Positions 1-9,437 of a stretch of 64,000 nt of DNA are shown here, one piece after another. Made by a program: the position numbers and the translations under genes. Numbering within the stretch: position 1 is the stretch's first letter; each line of letters starts with the position of its first letter. Source of the DNA: Dulcicalothrix desertica PCC 7102 (GTDB lineage Bacteria; Cyanobacteriota; Cyanobacteriia; Cyanobacteriales; Nostocaceae); the NCBI RefSeq assembly GCF_003991905.1, contig NZ_RSCL01000007.1, positions 219,475 through 283,474 of the forward strand, read 5' to 3'. The notes below the pieces were generated by a model. That model made no database searches. It worked only from the letters and a program-made list of their open reading frames with translations, and was not told the origin of the DNA.

Positions 1-188
1 AAATTTCCTACTCCCCAAAACTTATGACATGGACCACTAGAACACCTGTAGACCTGTAGATATTGAAAGCTTAAAAAACCTGGTTTTGTTTCTATTTGAC
101 TCAAATTTACCTTTATCAGCTTAAATTCTGCGAATCGAACTGGGAATACTAGGTAGGTAGGACGATAGTTCGGGAATATAGTCGAAAA

Positions 189-3100
189 ATGAATATAGCA
201 AGTGTTTCTAGTTCAGAATCTTTTCAAAGCTGTTCTGGCACTGAGGTTAGTACCTCGCTGTCAGGTTCTGACCTAGAAAGCGTTATTAAAACTTTACATA
301 AACTTTCGAGTTATGTTCAACTCGACCAATTGGTTGACTGTTTAGCTGAGGCAGTTGTTCAACATACAGGCGCCAACCGATGTATTTTACTATTGAACAA
401 TCCTGTTCAAGAATTACAAGTTGCTGGATTCTATCCACCACATCAAGCTGACTCTGATTTCAATAAAAATAATAAAATATTTCCTGCTGCTGTAATTAGC
501 CAAGTTGAGTGTAATTTAAAATCTTTTGTTATCAATAATATTGATAGTGCTTTTTGTGATGATGCTTACTTTTCACAGTATAAAGCAAAGAGTTTTTTGT
601 GTATACCTATAACTAATTTAACTAACTGCGGCGCCCTTGTTGGTGTTATTTATTTAGAAAGTGATTTAATAAATGTATTCACTAATACAATGATACAAAT
701 ATTAAATATACTTTGCATTCAAGCTGCTATATTACTTCACAATGCTTATAAATTTCAACAGTTAGAAGAATCGTTACAAGATTTACAGCAAGTTCAGTCA
801 CAATTACTCGAACGTACAAAACAACTGCGAATTAGTGAAGCACGGTTTCAACGTGTTGCCGATAATATACCTGGAGTAATTTATCAATTTCGTCGTGAGC
901 AAGATGGTTTTGTGTCTCTTCCTTATGTGAGTTCGGGATGTCGTGAGTTATTTGAAACAACTCCCGAAGAAGCAGTACAAGATGCACTATTATTGTTTCC
1001 TAGGCTGCATCCAGATGACCGTCAAAGCTATCAAGAATCAATAGAGGTTTCTGCCCAAACTTTACAACCTTGGACATGGGAAGGACGATTTAATTTACCT
1101 TCAGGAAAACAAAAGTGGGTGCAAGCGATATCTCGTCCCGAACTTCAAGCTGATGGGTCAATTATTTGGGATGGAGTAATCATTGATATTACAGCACGTA
1201 AAGTAGCTGAGGAAGCTTTGCGAACTAGTGAAGAACGGTTACGAACTGTAATTAATTCGGCGCCAATTATTCTTTACGCTTTAGATAAAGATGGTAGATT
1301 TACTTTTGCTGAAGGTCAAGGTTTGGAAACATTAGGACTGAAGCAGGGTGAAGTCACAGGGCAATTAGTAGACGGGTTTTTCAGCAACTATCCAGATGTG
1401 ATTGAAAATACTAAGCGAGTATTGAAGGGTGAAGCATTAAGTTATAAAACAAATTTTGAAGGAGTATTTTTTGAGATTCGCAACACACCAATTCAAAATA
1501 ATCTGGGTACAGTTGAAGGTTTGATTGGTGTTGCAATAGACATTAGTGACCGTAAATTTGCCGAAGCTGCATTGGTTGCGAGTCTCGAACAAATTGAGTA
1601 TCAGGCAAATTTATTACGTAGCGTAATCGATGCAACATCAAATTGGATTTCTGTCAAAGACCGTAACTTCCGCTATATTCTTGCCAATCGAGGTTTTGCT
1701 GATAGTCTTGGCAAGTCTTCTGGAGATATTCTTGGTAAGCATGACCTAGAGATTGGTTTTTCTGAAGAGTTAGTTTTTGGTAATTTAAGTAAAAAAATTA
1801 GCGGTTGGCGTTGTGATGATACTAAAGTACTGCTTGGTGAAACGATTAATAATCACTATGACGTAATGACGGTAGCTGACGGTTCACGACGCATTTACGA
1901 TACGCAAAAAGTCCCATTGCGTAATAGCGAAGGTAGTATTATTGGTATTGTAAGTATTGGGATTGATGTTACTGAACGGCGCCTAGAAAAACTTCAGTTA
2001 CGTGAATCGCAGCAATTTTTGAAGCTAATTTTAGATACAATTCCTTTACATGTTTATTGGAAAGATCGTAACTCGGTTTTTTTAGGTTGTAATACTAACT
2101 TTGCTCAAGTCGCTGGAATTACTTCACCAGAAGATATTGTTGGCAAAAATTATTGTGATTTACCGTGGGAAATACAAGAAGCCGAATATTATCGTCAGTG
2201 CGACCGTATTGTTGTAGACTCAGGTAAATCAATACTAGGAATTGTTGAATCACAACTTCAAGCTTCGGGTAATCGCGCGTGGATGGAAACGAGCAAAGTA
2301 CCACTGCACGATGCTGAGGGTAACATAATTGGGATACTCAGCACTTCTCAAGACATAACATTGCGTAAAAAAGCTGAGTTAGCACTACAACAAGTCAATG
2401 AAAAACTTGAGCAGCGTGTAGAGCAACGCACAGCAGAACTTCGCACAGCTAAGGAACTTGCAGACAGTGCCAACCGTGCAAAAACCGAATTCTTGGCGAA
2501 CATGAGCCATGAGCTTCGCACGCCATTAAATGGTATTTTAGGTTACGCACAAATTCTTCAGCGTGATAGCAATCTCTCTCATGCGTATAAGCAAAAAATC
2601 AATACGATCCATCAGTGTGGTTCACACTTATTAACTTTAATCAATGATATTCTTGACCTTTCTAAAATTGAAGCTCAAAAGTTTGATTTATACTACAGTG
2701 ATTTTGACCTTCGCTCATTCCTTGATAGCATTGTTGAGATATGCTTTATTCGCGCGCAGCAAAAAAATATCAGCTTTATTTACGTTGGAACTAAACAGGT
2801 GAATTTGGTAGTGCATACCGATGAAAAGCGTTTGCGGCAAGTGCTAATAAATTTACTGGGAAATGCGATTAAGTTTACTGATAAAGGTCAGGTAGTTTTT
2901 AAATTTGAGGTAATAGATAATGGCAACACAATGGAACTCCCAGTTCCCATTTGTAAAATCCGTTTTCACATACAAGATACTGGTATTGGTATTAAACAAG
3001 AAGAATTGGAAAAAATCTTTCTCCCATTTGAACAAGTTGGCAGTAAGCGTCATTCTATAGAAGGAACTGGGCTAGGACTCGCAATTAGCCAGCGAATTAT

Positions 3101-3926
3101 ACATATGATGGGTAGTAAAATTCAAGTTACCAGTTCTTTGGGTGAAGGCAGTACTTTTTGGTTTGATGTTGATCTACTATGTGTTTGCGGTGATGTTGAT
3201 AGTAGCCTACACACAAGTACTATTATTGGTTATAAAGGAATTAGGCGCCGAATATTGGTAGTAGATGACCGTTGGGATAACCGTTCGGTGATTGTAAGTA
3301 TGCTCGAACCACTGGGTTTTGAATGTATCGAAGCGTCTGATGGACAAGATGGACTCAATAAAGCTTTGTTATTTCAGCCCGATTTGATTATTACCGACTT
3401 AGCAATGCCTGTTTTAGATGGACTTTCTTTAACACGGCAGTTACGAGAACAAGAAAAGCATATTATTTGCAAGGGCGCCAATTGCCCAAACTATGTAATT
3501 ATTGTTTCATCTGCGAGCGTATTTAATAGTGACCGTGCTGAAAGTCTTGCCGCTGGTGCGAATGATTTTCTTACAAAACCAGTTGACGTAGACGAGTTAC
3601 TAAGGCAAGTTGGTCGATATTTACATTTATCTTGGCTTTACGACACAGAGCAAAAAATAGAGCAAGAAACAGAGAAACAACCACAACAGCAGATAATTGA
3701 CATTTCGGCAATGTTTAAGATACCACCGAAACGAGAATTAAAATCACTGCTAAATAGTGCGCGCATCGGTGATATTGAAGCGGTCGAGATGGAAGCATAT
3801 AGAATTCAGCAATTAAATATAAATTATCAAGAATTTACCAACAAGTTGTTACAACTTGTTTCTGAGATGAACGAAGCAGCGATTCTTAAATTAGTTGAAG
3901 TTTGCGTAAAGGAAGGTCATGAATAA
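189..3926 (+). CDS. GAF/multi-PAS hybrid sensor histidine kinase
   Basis: A 1,245-residue cytoplasmic hybrid kinase without obvious membrane segments. Reading order: GAF domain (about 30-185), a short coiled coil (190-215), four PAS domains (about 214-340, 347-455, 470-595, 605-735), a coiled coil, HisKA with the H-box MSHELRTPLNG (phospho-accepting His774), HATPase with N-box NAIKF and G-boxes near 980-1000, and a receiver from about 1020 with phosphorylatable Asp1070 in TDLAMP. The tail after the receiver is helical and of no clear family. It overlaps the next kinase gene by 8 bases, so the two are co-translated and the second is a likely phosphotransfer partner. The signal is unknown; GAF and PAS domains in such proteins commonly bind small ligands or chromophores, but I see no tetrapyrrole-attachment motif that I can defend. 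Domain calls are firm, the physiological role is not. Confidence 0.93.
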   Translation: MNIASVSSSESFQSCSGTEVSTSLSGSDLESVIKTLHKLSSYVQLDQLVDCLAEAVVQHTGANRCILLLNNPVQELQVAGFYPPHQADSDFNKNNKIFPAAVISQVECNLKSFVINNIDSAFCDDAYFSQYKAKSFLCIPITNLTNCGALVGVIYLESDLINVFTNTMIQILNILCIQAAILLHNAYKFQQLEESLQDLQQVQSQLLERTKQLRISEARFQRVADNIPGVIYQFRREQDGFVSLPYVSSGCRELFETTPEEAVQDALLLFPRLHPDDRQSYQESIEVSAQTLQPWTWEGRFNLPSGKQKWVQAISRPELQADGSIIWDGVIIDITARKVAEEALRTSEERLRTVINSAPIILYALDKDGRFTFAEGQGLETLGLKQGEVTGQLVDGFFSNYPDVIENTKRVLKGEALSYKTNFEGVFFEIRNTPIQNNLGTVEGLIGVAIDISDRKFAEAALVASLEQIEYQANLLRSVIDATSNWISVKDRNFRYILANRGFADSLGKSSGDILGKHDLEIGFSEELVFGNLSKKISGWRCDDTKVLLGETINNHYDVMTVADGSRRIYDTQKVPLRNSEGSIIGIVSIGIDVTERRLEKLQLRESQQFLKLILDTIPLHVYWKDRNSVFLGCNTNFAQVAGITSPEDIVGKNYCDLPWEIQEAEYYRQCDRIVVDSGKSILGIVESQLQASGNRAWMETSKVPLHDAEGNIIGILSTSQDITLRKKAELALQQVNEKLEQRVEQRTAELRTAKELADSANRAKTEFLANMSHELRTPLNGILGYAQILQRDSNLSHAYKQKINTIHQCGSHLLTLINDILDLSKIEAQKFDLYYSDFDLRSFLDSIVEICFIRAQQKNISFIYVGTKQVNLVVHTDEKRLRQVLINLLGNAIKFTDKGQVVFKFEVIDNGNTMELPVPICKIRFHIQDTGIGIKQEELEKIFLPFEQVGSKRHSIEGTGLGLAISQRIIHMMGSKIQVTSSLGEGSTFWFDVDLLCVCGDVDSSLHTSTIIGYKGIRRRILVVDDRWDNRSVIVSMLEPLGFECIEASDGQDGLNKALLFQPDLIITDLAMPVLDGLSLTRQLREQEKHIICKGANCPNYVIIVSSASVFNSDRAESLAAGANDFLTKPVDVDELLRQVGRYLHLSWLYDTEQKIEQETEKQPQQQIIDISAMFKIPPKRELKSLLNSARIGDIEAVEMEAYRIQQLNINYQEFTNKLLQLVSEMNEAAILKLVEVCVKEGHE

Positions 3927-5205
3927 CACCGTACAAAACTTAATTTTAATTGTCGATGATAACCCGACTAATGTAAAGGTGTTGTTTGAGTGCTTGAAAT
4001 CAGCTGGTCATCGCGTCCTTGTTGCTCAAACAGGAGAAAGTGCCTTAGAAAAAGTCCAACTTGTTTCACCTGATTTAATTTTGCTCGATGTAATGATGCC
4101 TGGAATTAACGGTTTTGAAACTTGTCAGCACCTCAAAGCTTCTCAGTCAACTCAAGATATTCCAGTTGTTTTTATGACTGCACTGTCTGACACCGAAGAG
4201 AAAGTTAAGGGTTTTTCTGTTGGCGCCGTAGATTATATTACCAAGCCATTCCAACGAGAAGAAGTTTTAGCGCGCGTAAATACCCACTTACAACTTCGTA
4301 ATTTAACTCGAAAACTAGAACAACTTGTTAGCGAACGTACATATGAATTAACGGCAACATTAGAAAAATTACAAGATTCTCAACTGCAATTAATTCAAAA
4401 TGAGAAAATGTCAAGTTTGGGTAACTTAGTTGCAGGAGTTGCACATGAAATTAATAACCCCATTGGCTTTATTTCAGGGAATCTTGACCAAGCTTTAATT
4501 GCAGTTCAAGACGTGATTGAATGTTTACGACTTTACCAACAAGAAGTTCCTGTACGCGAAACGATTCAAAAGAAAATCACCGAAGTTGATTTAGAATATT
4601 TAATTGAAGACCTACCGAAAATGCTAAATTCCATGAAAATTGGTTGCGACCGCATTCGTGAAATTAGTACATCACTACGCACTTTTTCTCGCAGCGATAC
4701 TGATGACAAGGTAAGCGCTGATATTCATGAAGGCATTGATAGCACCTTGATGATTTTATCTCATCGCCTCAAAGCCAACGAAACTCGTCCAGAAATCCAA
4801 ATAATAAAAAATTACTGTAGTATTCCTAAAGTTCCTTGCTATCTTGGTCAATTGAACCAAGTATTTATGAATATTCTAGCTAATGCTATTGATAGTTTTG
4901 AAGAAGCAAACCAGAACAGTACATATTCTGAAATTGTCGAAAACCCGAATGTAATCACTATTTCAACGGCAACAAACCATCAGCAAATGATTATCTCTAT
5001 CAAAGATAATGGTTATGGAATGGCGCCTGGTATCAAAAAGCGTATATTTGACCATTTATATACAACAAAACCAATTGGCCAAGGAACTGGGTTAGGTTTA
5101 TCGATATGTAAGCAGATAATTGAGTCAAAGCATCAAGGTCAGCTGACTGTAGAATCTGAACTGGGTAAAGGAAGTTTATTTACTATTATTTTACCGATAG
5201 TGTAA
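3919..5205 (+). CDS. Receiver-linked histidine kinase (REC-HisKA-HATPase)
   Basis: 428 residues: an N-terminal receiver (1-125, Asp57 in LLDVMMPG, Lys in YITKPF), a linker coiled coil, then a HisKA/HATPase module with the H-box [12 protein letters not shown] (His176) and G-boxes GYGMAPG and GTGLGLSI. This REC-first architecture suits a protein that receives phosphate or a signal through its own receiver. Its start codon lies inside the last codons of the preceding hybrid kinase, which indicates translational coupling. The kinase module belongs to the same subfamily (HEINNPI type) as the C-terminal kinase of the large fusion protein at 12.4-18 kb. The gene is followed directly by a repeat array. 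Confidence 0.92.
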   Translation: MNNTVQNLILIVDDNPTNVKVLFECLKSAGHRVLVAQTGESALEKVQLVSPDLILLDVMMPGINGFETCQHLKASQSTQDIPVVFMTALSDTEEKVKGFSVGAVDYITKPFQREEVLARVNTHLQLRNLTRKLEQLVSERTYELTATLEKLQDSQLQLIQNEKMSSLGNLVAGVAHEINNPIGFISGNLDQALIAVQDVIECLRLYQQEVPVRETIQKKITEVDLEYLIEDLPKMLNSMKIGCDRIREISTSLRTFSRSDTDDKVSADIHEGIDSTLMILSHRLKANETRPEIQIIKNYCSIPKVPCYLGQLNQVFMNILANAIDSFEEANQNSTYSEIVENPNVITISTATNHQQMIISIKDNGYGMAPGIKKRIFDHLYTTKPIGQGTGLGLSICKQIIESKHQGQLTVESELGKGSLFTIILPIV

Positions 5206-5216
5206 AAATTCGCTCA

Positions 5217-5434
5217 GAAACCGGGTTTCTATGCAAAATCGTTATTTATATCGCAAGATTTCAATCAGAAACCCGGTTTCTACGCAAAATCGTTATTTAT
5301 ATTGCCAGATTTCAATCAGAAACCCGGTTTCTACGCAAAATCGTTATTTATATCGCAAGATTTCAATCAGAAACCGGGTTTCTACGCAAAATCGTTATTT
5401 ATATCGCAAGATTTCAATCAGAAACCCGGTTTCT
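5217..5434. repeat. Tandem array: five GAAACC(C)GGTTTC palindromes at 51-bp period
   Basis: The 14-base near-palindrome GAAACCCGGTTTCT (or GAAACCGGGTTTCT) starts at 5217, 5268, 5319, 5370 and 5421, exactly 51 bases apart. The four 37-base spacers are almost identical to each other. Because 51 is a multiple of three, one frame stays open for 74 codons with a 17-residue repeat; there is no reason to think it is translated. The palindrome is the same one that recurs singly or as paired hairpin arms elsewhere in the window. It directly follows the kinase operon and could stop transcription. Confidence 0.9.
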
Positions 5435-5548
5435 ATGCATAAGCCATGTAATTAATATTTGGATTGATACCCTAGCTTCAGGTAGTAACATAGTGTTAGT
5501 AACACTCTCAATCCATATTAAACAAGTTTAGAGGCGCGATTTAAGAAA

Positions 5549-6736
5549 ATGCAAGTAGAATTGGTGAACGGCAAGGATAATAATATTTTTAAGCCTGCGT
5601 CAATCTTGTGTGTAGGTGCTGGTTGGTTTCCCAAATCACCGGGAGGGTTGGAGAGGTATGTCTATGAGCTAACACACAAGTTGGCAGAAAAAGACACTAT
5701 TGAACTTTGCGGTGTTGGGTTGCCCTCAAACGACAATAATTTACCGATAAAGTTAACAAACTTAGCTTCTCCAGATGCACAAATTTGGAACCGTATGTGG
5801 ACTTGTCGCTCAAATTTTCGAGCATCACGCACTTTTACACCCGATGCCATCAATTTACATTTTGCTTTGTACAGCTTTCCAATATTAGACTTACTCCCAA
5901 AACAAGTTCCAATTACATTTAACTTTCATGGCCCCTGGACATCAGAAAGCGTAGAGGAATCTGGGGGGAATAAAATTAGCCTTTTACTTAAGAAATGGTT
6001 AATTGAGCAGAGAACATATAATCGTTGCGACAAATTTATTGTTCTTTCAAAAGCATTTGGTAATATATTACACCAGAAGTATCAAATTCCTTGGAATAAA
6101 ATTTATGTAATTCCTGGTGGAGTTAATATTGAAAAATTCCAGCCTAATTTATCTCCTACACAAGCACGAGAAATGCTAGGCTGGCCCCAAGACCGTCAAA
6201 TTCTTTTTACATCACGTCGCTTAGTGCATCGTGTTGGTATAGATAAATTATTAGAAGCGGTAGCTGCAATAAAATCTAAAAATCCTGATATTTGGCTAGC
6301 AGTAGGGGGGAGAGGTCCTTTACTAGATACTTTAGTTTCTCAAGCAACCGAACTTGGGCTTGATAACCACGTTCAATTTATTGGATTTTTAAAAGATGAG
6401 TTACTGCCAGTAGCATATCAAGCCGCAGACCTGAGTGTAATGCCCAGTCAATCATTTGAAGGTTTCGGATTATCATTAATTGAATCATTAGCTTGTGGAA
6501 CTCCGGTTGTTTGCACACCAGTTGGTGGAATGCCAGAAATATTACAATCATTCTCACCTAACTTAATTTGTGCCTCGACAAGTAGTAACGCAATAGCAGA
6601 AACTTTAGAACAAGCATTATTGAAAAAAATTGCAGTTCCATCACGTCATGAATGTCGCGAATATGCAACTGCCAACTTCGACTGGTCAAAAATTGCGAAA
6701 CTTGTACGCGCGGTGATGTTAGGAGGGGCGGGTTAA
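5549..6736 (+). CDS. Glycosyltransferase family 4 (group 1) protein
   Basis: 395 residues with the two-Rossmann GT-B layout. The N-terminal domain has the typical glycine-rich loop after the first strand (GWFPKSPGGLERY). The C-terminal domain carries the retaining GT4 signature with the donor-binding E-x7-E motif, seen as SFEGFGLSLIES followed by CGTPVV and GGMPE. It should transfer a sugar from a nucleotide-sugar to a glycan or lipid acceptor at the cytoplasmic face of the membrane; acceptor and donor cannot be read from sequence. It stands alone between a repeat array and a convergent gene, not in the polysaccharide locus at 55-63 kb. Its last codons (GGAG, stop) lie inside a dispersed GGGGCGGGTTAA palindrome arm, so the native C-terminus may have been replaced by the repeat. 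Confidence 0.88.
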   Translation: MQVELVNGKDNNIFKPASILCVGAGWFPKSPGGLERYVYELTHKLAEKDTIELCGVGLPSNDNNLPIKLTNLASPDAQIWNRMWTCRSNFRASRTFTPDAINLHFALYSFPILDLLPKQVPITFNFHGPWTSESVEESGGNKISLLLKKWLIEQRTYNRCDKFIVLSKAFGNILHQKYQIPWNKIYVIPGGVNIEKFQPNLSPTQAREMLGWPQDRQILFTSRRLVHRVGIDKLLEAVAAIKSKNPDIWLAVGGRGPLLDTLVSQATELGLDNHVQFIGFLKDELLPVAYQAADLSVMPSQSFEGFGLSLIESLACGTPVVCTPVGGMPEILQSFSPNLICASTSSNAIAETLEQALLKKIAVPSRHECREYATANFDWSKIAKLVRAVMLGGAG

Positions 6737-6782
6737 CTTAGATTTTACACTCATTAAGCAGGATATCACTGAACCCGCCCGT
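6724..6782. repeat. GGGGCGGGTT hairpin repeat between convergent genes
   Basis: AGGGGCGGGTTAA at 6724 and its partner GAACCCGCCC near 6772 form a long-loop inverted repeat. The left arm contains the stop codon of the glycosyltransferase. A second copy of the family lies at 54,888-54,949. It sits between convergent genes and may terminate both. Confidence 0.7.
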
Positions 6783-6805
6783 ACAGTAGGCGCGGAGTTA
6801 GCATT

Positions 6806-7564
6806 TTAATCAAGCGTTTCCTTTGTAATATAAGTAACATTAAGCTCTGATTCAAATTGCTTCAATTCCTCCCAAAACTCCTTTTCTAAAGGCTCTGGTA
6901 GTATTAAGGCTTTGTCAATAAATTTATACAGGTTACGGATATCTTGCTCCTCTAGTCCTTTTTCATAAAGTCGATGAGTTAACTTGGTTTTCCAAATTTT
7001 TCGCTGTTGAGGCGCCTGTAAAGTTTCTAAAGCTTTCAAATGTGCCATAATGACATTGGCAAAAAGGTTATCGGACTTTTCTAACTCTTGCCATCGCGAG
7101 CTTGAGTTAAAATCTAAAAGCTTCAAGTTTCCGAAGCGAAATCTTAAGACAGTACCGAAGGCTTCATGACCATGAGAAAATTCGTCTGGGCGCCAATTTT
7201 TATCCTCATCGCATAAAATGACTATAGTCAAAGAGTGCTGCTTAAAATGCTGAAAAATTCGACCACTATGGATAAACATCTTTCCGGGCAAATCTTCAAA
7301 GTATTCTGCTTGGACATGGAGATGTAGCAATATCCAATCTTCTTTTTCTTGATTAAGCCACACTCTAACTAACTTACTCGTGTACTCTCCAATCATTTCA
7401 ATATCGCGCCTAATTTCTTGAAAATCTTGATTCAAGAACTCATAAGGAAGCTCTACATCAATTTCTTTATAAACATCAGGCATATACTTGATTATATCGA
7501 TAAAACATGCTTCTATAACATCATTCCACGCACTTACGTAATTCGCGCGCTCACTATTATTCAT
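6806..7564 (-). CDS. Rpn/PD-(D/E)XK-family protein with altered catalytic residues
   Basis: 252 residues resembling the cyanobacterial Rpn/YhgA-like putative transposase-nuclease family: the family's central block is recognisable as SKLVRVWL...DWILLHLHVQAEY, followed by the LRFRFGNLKLLDF strand and the C-terminal helical block with GLEEQDIRNLYKFID. In active members as I recall them the first element is a DK/DLLV motif and the second ExQ. Here Asp is replaced by Ser (TSKLV) and Glu by His (HVQ), so nuclease activity is doubtful. The DUF4351 tail common in the family is absent. A truncated relative lies nearby at 8,688-9,143. Family assignment is from memory of the motifs. Confidence 0.6.
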   Translation of the reverse strand: MNNSERANYVSAWNDVIEACFIDIIKYMPDVYKEIDVELPYEFLNQDFQEIRRDIEMIGEYTSKLVRVWLNQEKEDWILLHLHVQAEYFEDLPGKMFIHSGRIFQHFKQHSLTIVILCDEDKNWRPDEFSHGHEAFGTVLRFRFGNLKLLDFNSSSRWQELEKSDNLFANVIMAHLKALETLQAPQQRKIWKTKLTHRLYEKGLEEQDIRNLYKFIDKALILPEPLEKEFWEELKQFESELNVTYITKETLD

Positions 7565-7716
7565 AAAACAAGCTTATTATTTTTGGTATTTTTAGTTTAT
7601 ATTATAACCAGATAATCAACAGGGTTCTACCCATTCATTGTCGCAGACAAATTGTCATTTATATTATAATATATCAATGGAGAAACTCGGTTTCTAGTAT
7701 TTTCAAGTAAACTTAT

Positions 7717-8628
7717 ATGAATTTAGATTATAATCAAATTTTGGCTGAATCTTCTTGCATAACAACTCATTCCCAAAGATTAGATGAAATATATAACTCA
7801 TTGAAAGATTTTCCGAAAGCTAGAAAAAATCAAATAGTTGAAGCAATTGGCTTAAATCCCAACACAAACCCTGATACAATAAAAAGTATTTTCCAAAGAT
7901 ATGGAGGAATGGCAGATCAAATAATTCAGCACAACCCATTTATACCTTTACTACAACTATCAAAACCAGAGATATTTAAAGATTGGATACTAGAAAGAAG
8001 CCATCCAATATTTTATAATGTAAAAACTTCACTATTGCTTCAAGAAATTGCACTATCCACTAAAAATACAACAGTAAATGCAAACCTAGCTAATTCTAAA
8101 GATGTAGACGAAAAAATTATCAAAGCCATCGCAAAAAAAACAAGTTTTTCAGCAAATATTAAATACGAGAAAGAAGAGTTACGGTTAAGACAAGAGCTAA
8201 TAAAAAATCAGCATACTCCCGTCAAAATACTATTAAATATAGTACAAAAACAGAACGAAACTCAATTTCACGAAAACGCCTGGATAAATATTAACTCTTT
8301 TCAGCACAAAAAACAAGAAGTCATTAATTACTTTAAATCCTTAAATACTCCCAAAAAAACCTGGGCTGAAAACTTAGTAGGAAAAATAGAAGCTTTACTT
8401 GAAAAAGCTAAACTTGAAGGCGCCCTTGATAAGGGTAAAGACGGGTATCAAAGTTTTGTGTATGAAGAATACATAATTGAAACATTACCACTAGCTGGAA
8501 TTAAAGTTTTATATAACAACACTTACTATAACAAAAAACTTATCTTTAACTATGACATCGAATCACTCCAAGTATTTGTCAGCGTACCTAGCGACGATGA
8601 AATAGAATTTTGGAATAACGTATCGTAG
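7717..8628 (+). CDS. Uncharacterised protein with leucine-rich-variant-like helical repeats
   Basis: 303 residues, no signal peptide or membrane segment. Phrases such as GLNPNTNPDTI, ANLANSKDVDEKII and KNQHTPVKILLNI resemble the alpha-helical leucine-rich-variant (LRV) repeat (N-P-x-T-P-x-x-x-L), suggesting a solenoid protein; the C-terminal third is not repetitive. I do not recognise a catalytic motif. It is AT-rich and Lys/Asn-rich. The stop codon TAG sits in the first arm of a dispersed palindrome (8,625-8,693), so the C-terminus may have been created by the repeat. No function can be assigned. Confidence 0.75.
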   Translation: MNLDYNQILAESSCITTHSQRLDEIYNSLKDFPKARKNQIVEAIGLNPNTNPDTIKSIFQRYGGMADQIIQHNPFIPLLQLSKPEIFKDWILERSHPIFYNVKTSLLLQEIALSTKNTTVNANLANSKDVDEKIIKAIAKKTSFSANIKYEKEELRLRQELIKNQHTPVKILLNIVQKQNETQFHENAWININSFQHKKQEVINYFKSLNTPKKTWAENLVGKIEALLEKAKLEGALDKGKDGYQSFVYEEYIIETLPLAGIKVLYNNTYYNKKLIFNYDIESLQVFVSVPSDDEIEFWNNVS

Positions 8629-8693
8629 GTTGGGTGTAACCCAACATGGACGTTGAGTACGTTGGGTTACTCGGTGCTACAGCCAACCTACGA
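8625..8693. repeat. CGTAGGTTGGGT palindromic repeat giving stop codons to both flanking genes
   Basis: CGTAGGTTGGGTGTAACCCA at the left and TGGGTTACTC...CAGCCAACCTACGA at the right form an inverted repeat. On the + strand TCGTAG ends the 303-residue protein; on the - strand the mirror TCGTAG ends the DUF4351 remnant. Confidence 0.8.
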
Positions 8694-9143
8694 TTGATTT
8701 TGCTGTAACCACCGAGATAAATCGTCGGCGCCTGTAAAATCAAGTAAAGCTTCGCCAAGTGCCTCTATTTGATCAAGCGTTAAAGACTCAATTTGCGCGC
8801 GTAATGTTGGTGACAGTTGCCCTAAGCGCTTTTGCAGAAGTCGTAGAACCATTGATAGTTCTCCTTCAACTAGTCCTTAAAGTTTACCACGATCAAAGCC
8901 AATGCGTTCACCAGTTGTCATGTAAGGCATATTACGCTCCTGTTCAAATTGCTTAAAATCTTCCCAAAACTCATTTTCTAACCCTAATGGTAATATCATA
9001 ACCCAATCTATAAATCTATATAGGTTACGAATATCTTGTTCATCTAGTCCTTTATCGTAAAGCCTACGAATACGAGAAAACTTCCAGTATTTACGCTGTT
9101 CTGGATTTTTCTCTGTCTGCTGCGTTTTCAAATACTCATACAC
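8688..9143 (-). pseudogene. Truncated Rpn/DUF4351 gene with in-frame nonsense codon
   Basis: The fragment reads KYWKFSRIRRLYDKGL, then DEQDIRNLYRFIDWVMILP, closely related to the C-terminal block of the intact relative at 6.8-7.6 kb. It then meets a TAA at 8,877-8,879 and, in the same frame, resumes as GLVEGELSMVLRLLQKRLG and a DUF4351 tail ending DDLSRWLQQNQS. The nuclease core upstream of position 9,143 is missing. Thus it is a 5'-truncated remnant carrying one nonsense mutation (probably GAA to TAA). The reading as one decayed gene rather than two small genes is firm because both parts are in frame and collinear with the family. Confidence 0.8.
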
Positions 9144-9261
9144 CTTTACTAGTAGTGCAGATGTTCGGAGTTTATAATATTAGGCACCAGGTATGGAAGT
9201 ATGCTTATGTATTGATTTATAAAGGGTTTTGAGTATTATTTTTTACATTGATGGTATATGG

Positions 9262-9288
9262 GACAGGCAGGATGCCTGTTCCACAAGA
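9262..9288. repeat. GGCATCCTGCC-family intergenic palindrome
   Basis: GACAGGCAGGATGCCTGTTC followed by CACAAGA; a palindrome of the family also seen near 23.8, 28.1, 33.7, 37.8, 42.2 and 60.3 kb. The surrounding 9,144-9,437 holds no gene; TACAAT near 9,385 may be the -10 element for the following operon. Confidence 0.7.
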
Positions 9289-9437
9289 GATTTGAGTTAC
9301 AAATATAGTTATTACAAATATAGTTATGAGCTTGTTGACTTAAGTATCAACTATGAAATTTCATAAAAATCTGATTTTTACCTGGTACAATAGTGTTACT
9401 TCGCAGGTAGTGTAAGTGATTGGTGAGGTAGAGAAGC

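Noticed and set aside
5217-5434. Possible CRISPR array
   Set aside because: The spacers are nearly identical to each other and the palindrome is found singly throughout the window; it is a tandem repeat, not a CRISPR, and no cas gene is near.
5231-5455. 74-codon open frame with a 17-residue repeat
   Set aside because: It exists only because the 51-bp repeat is a multiple of three; no ribosome site or independent coding signal.
8759-8956. Short + strand frame
   Set aside because: It is antisense to the DUF4351 remnant, which explains the sequence better.
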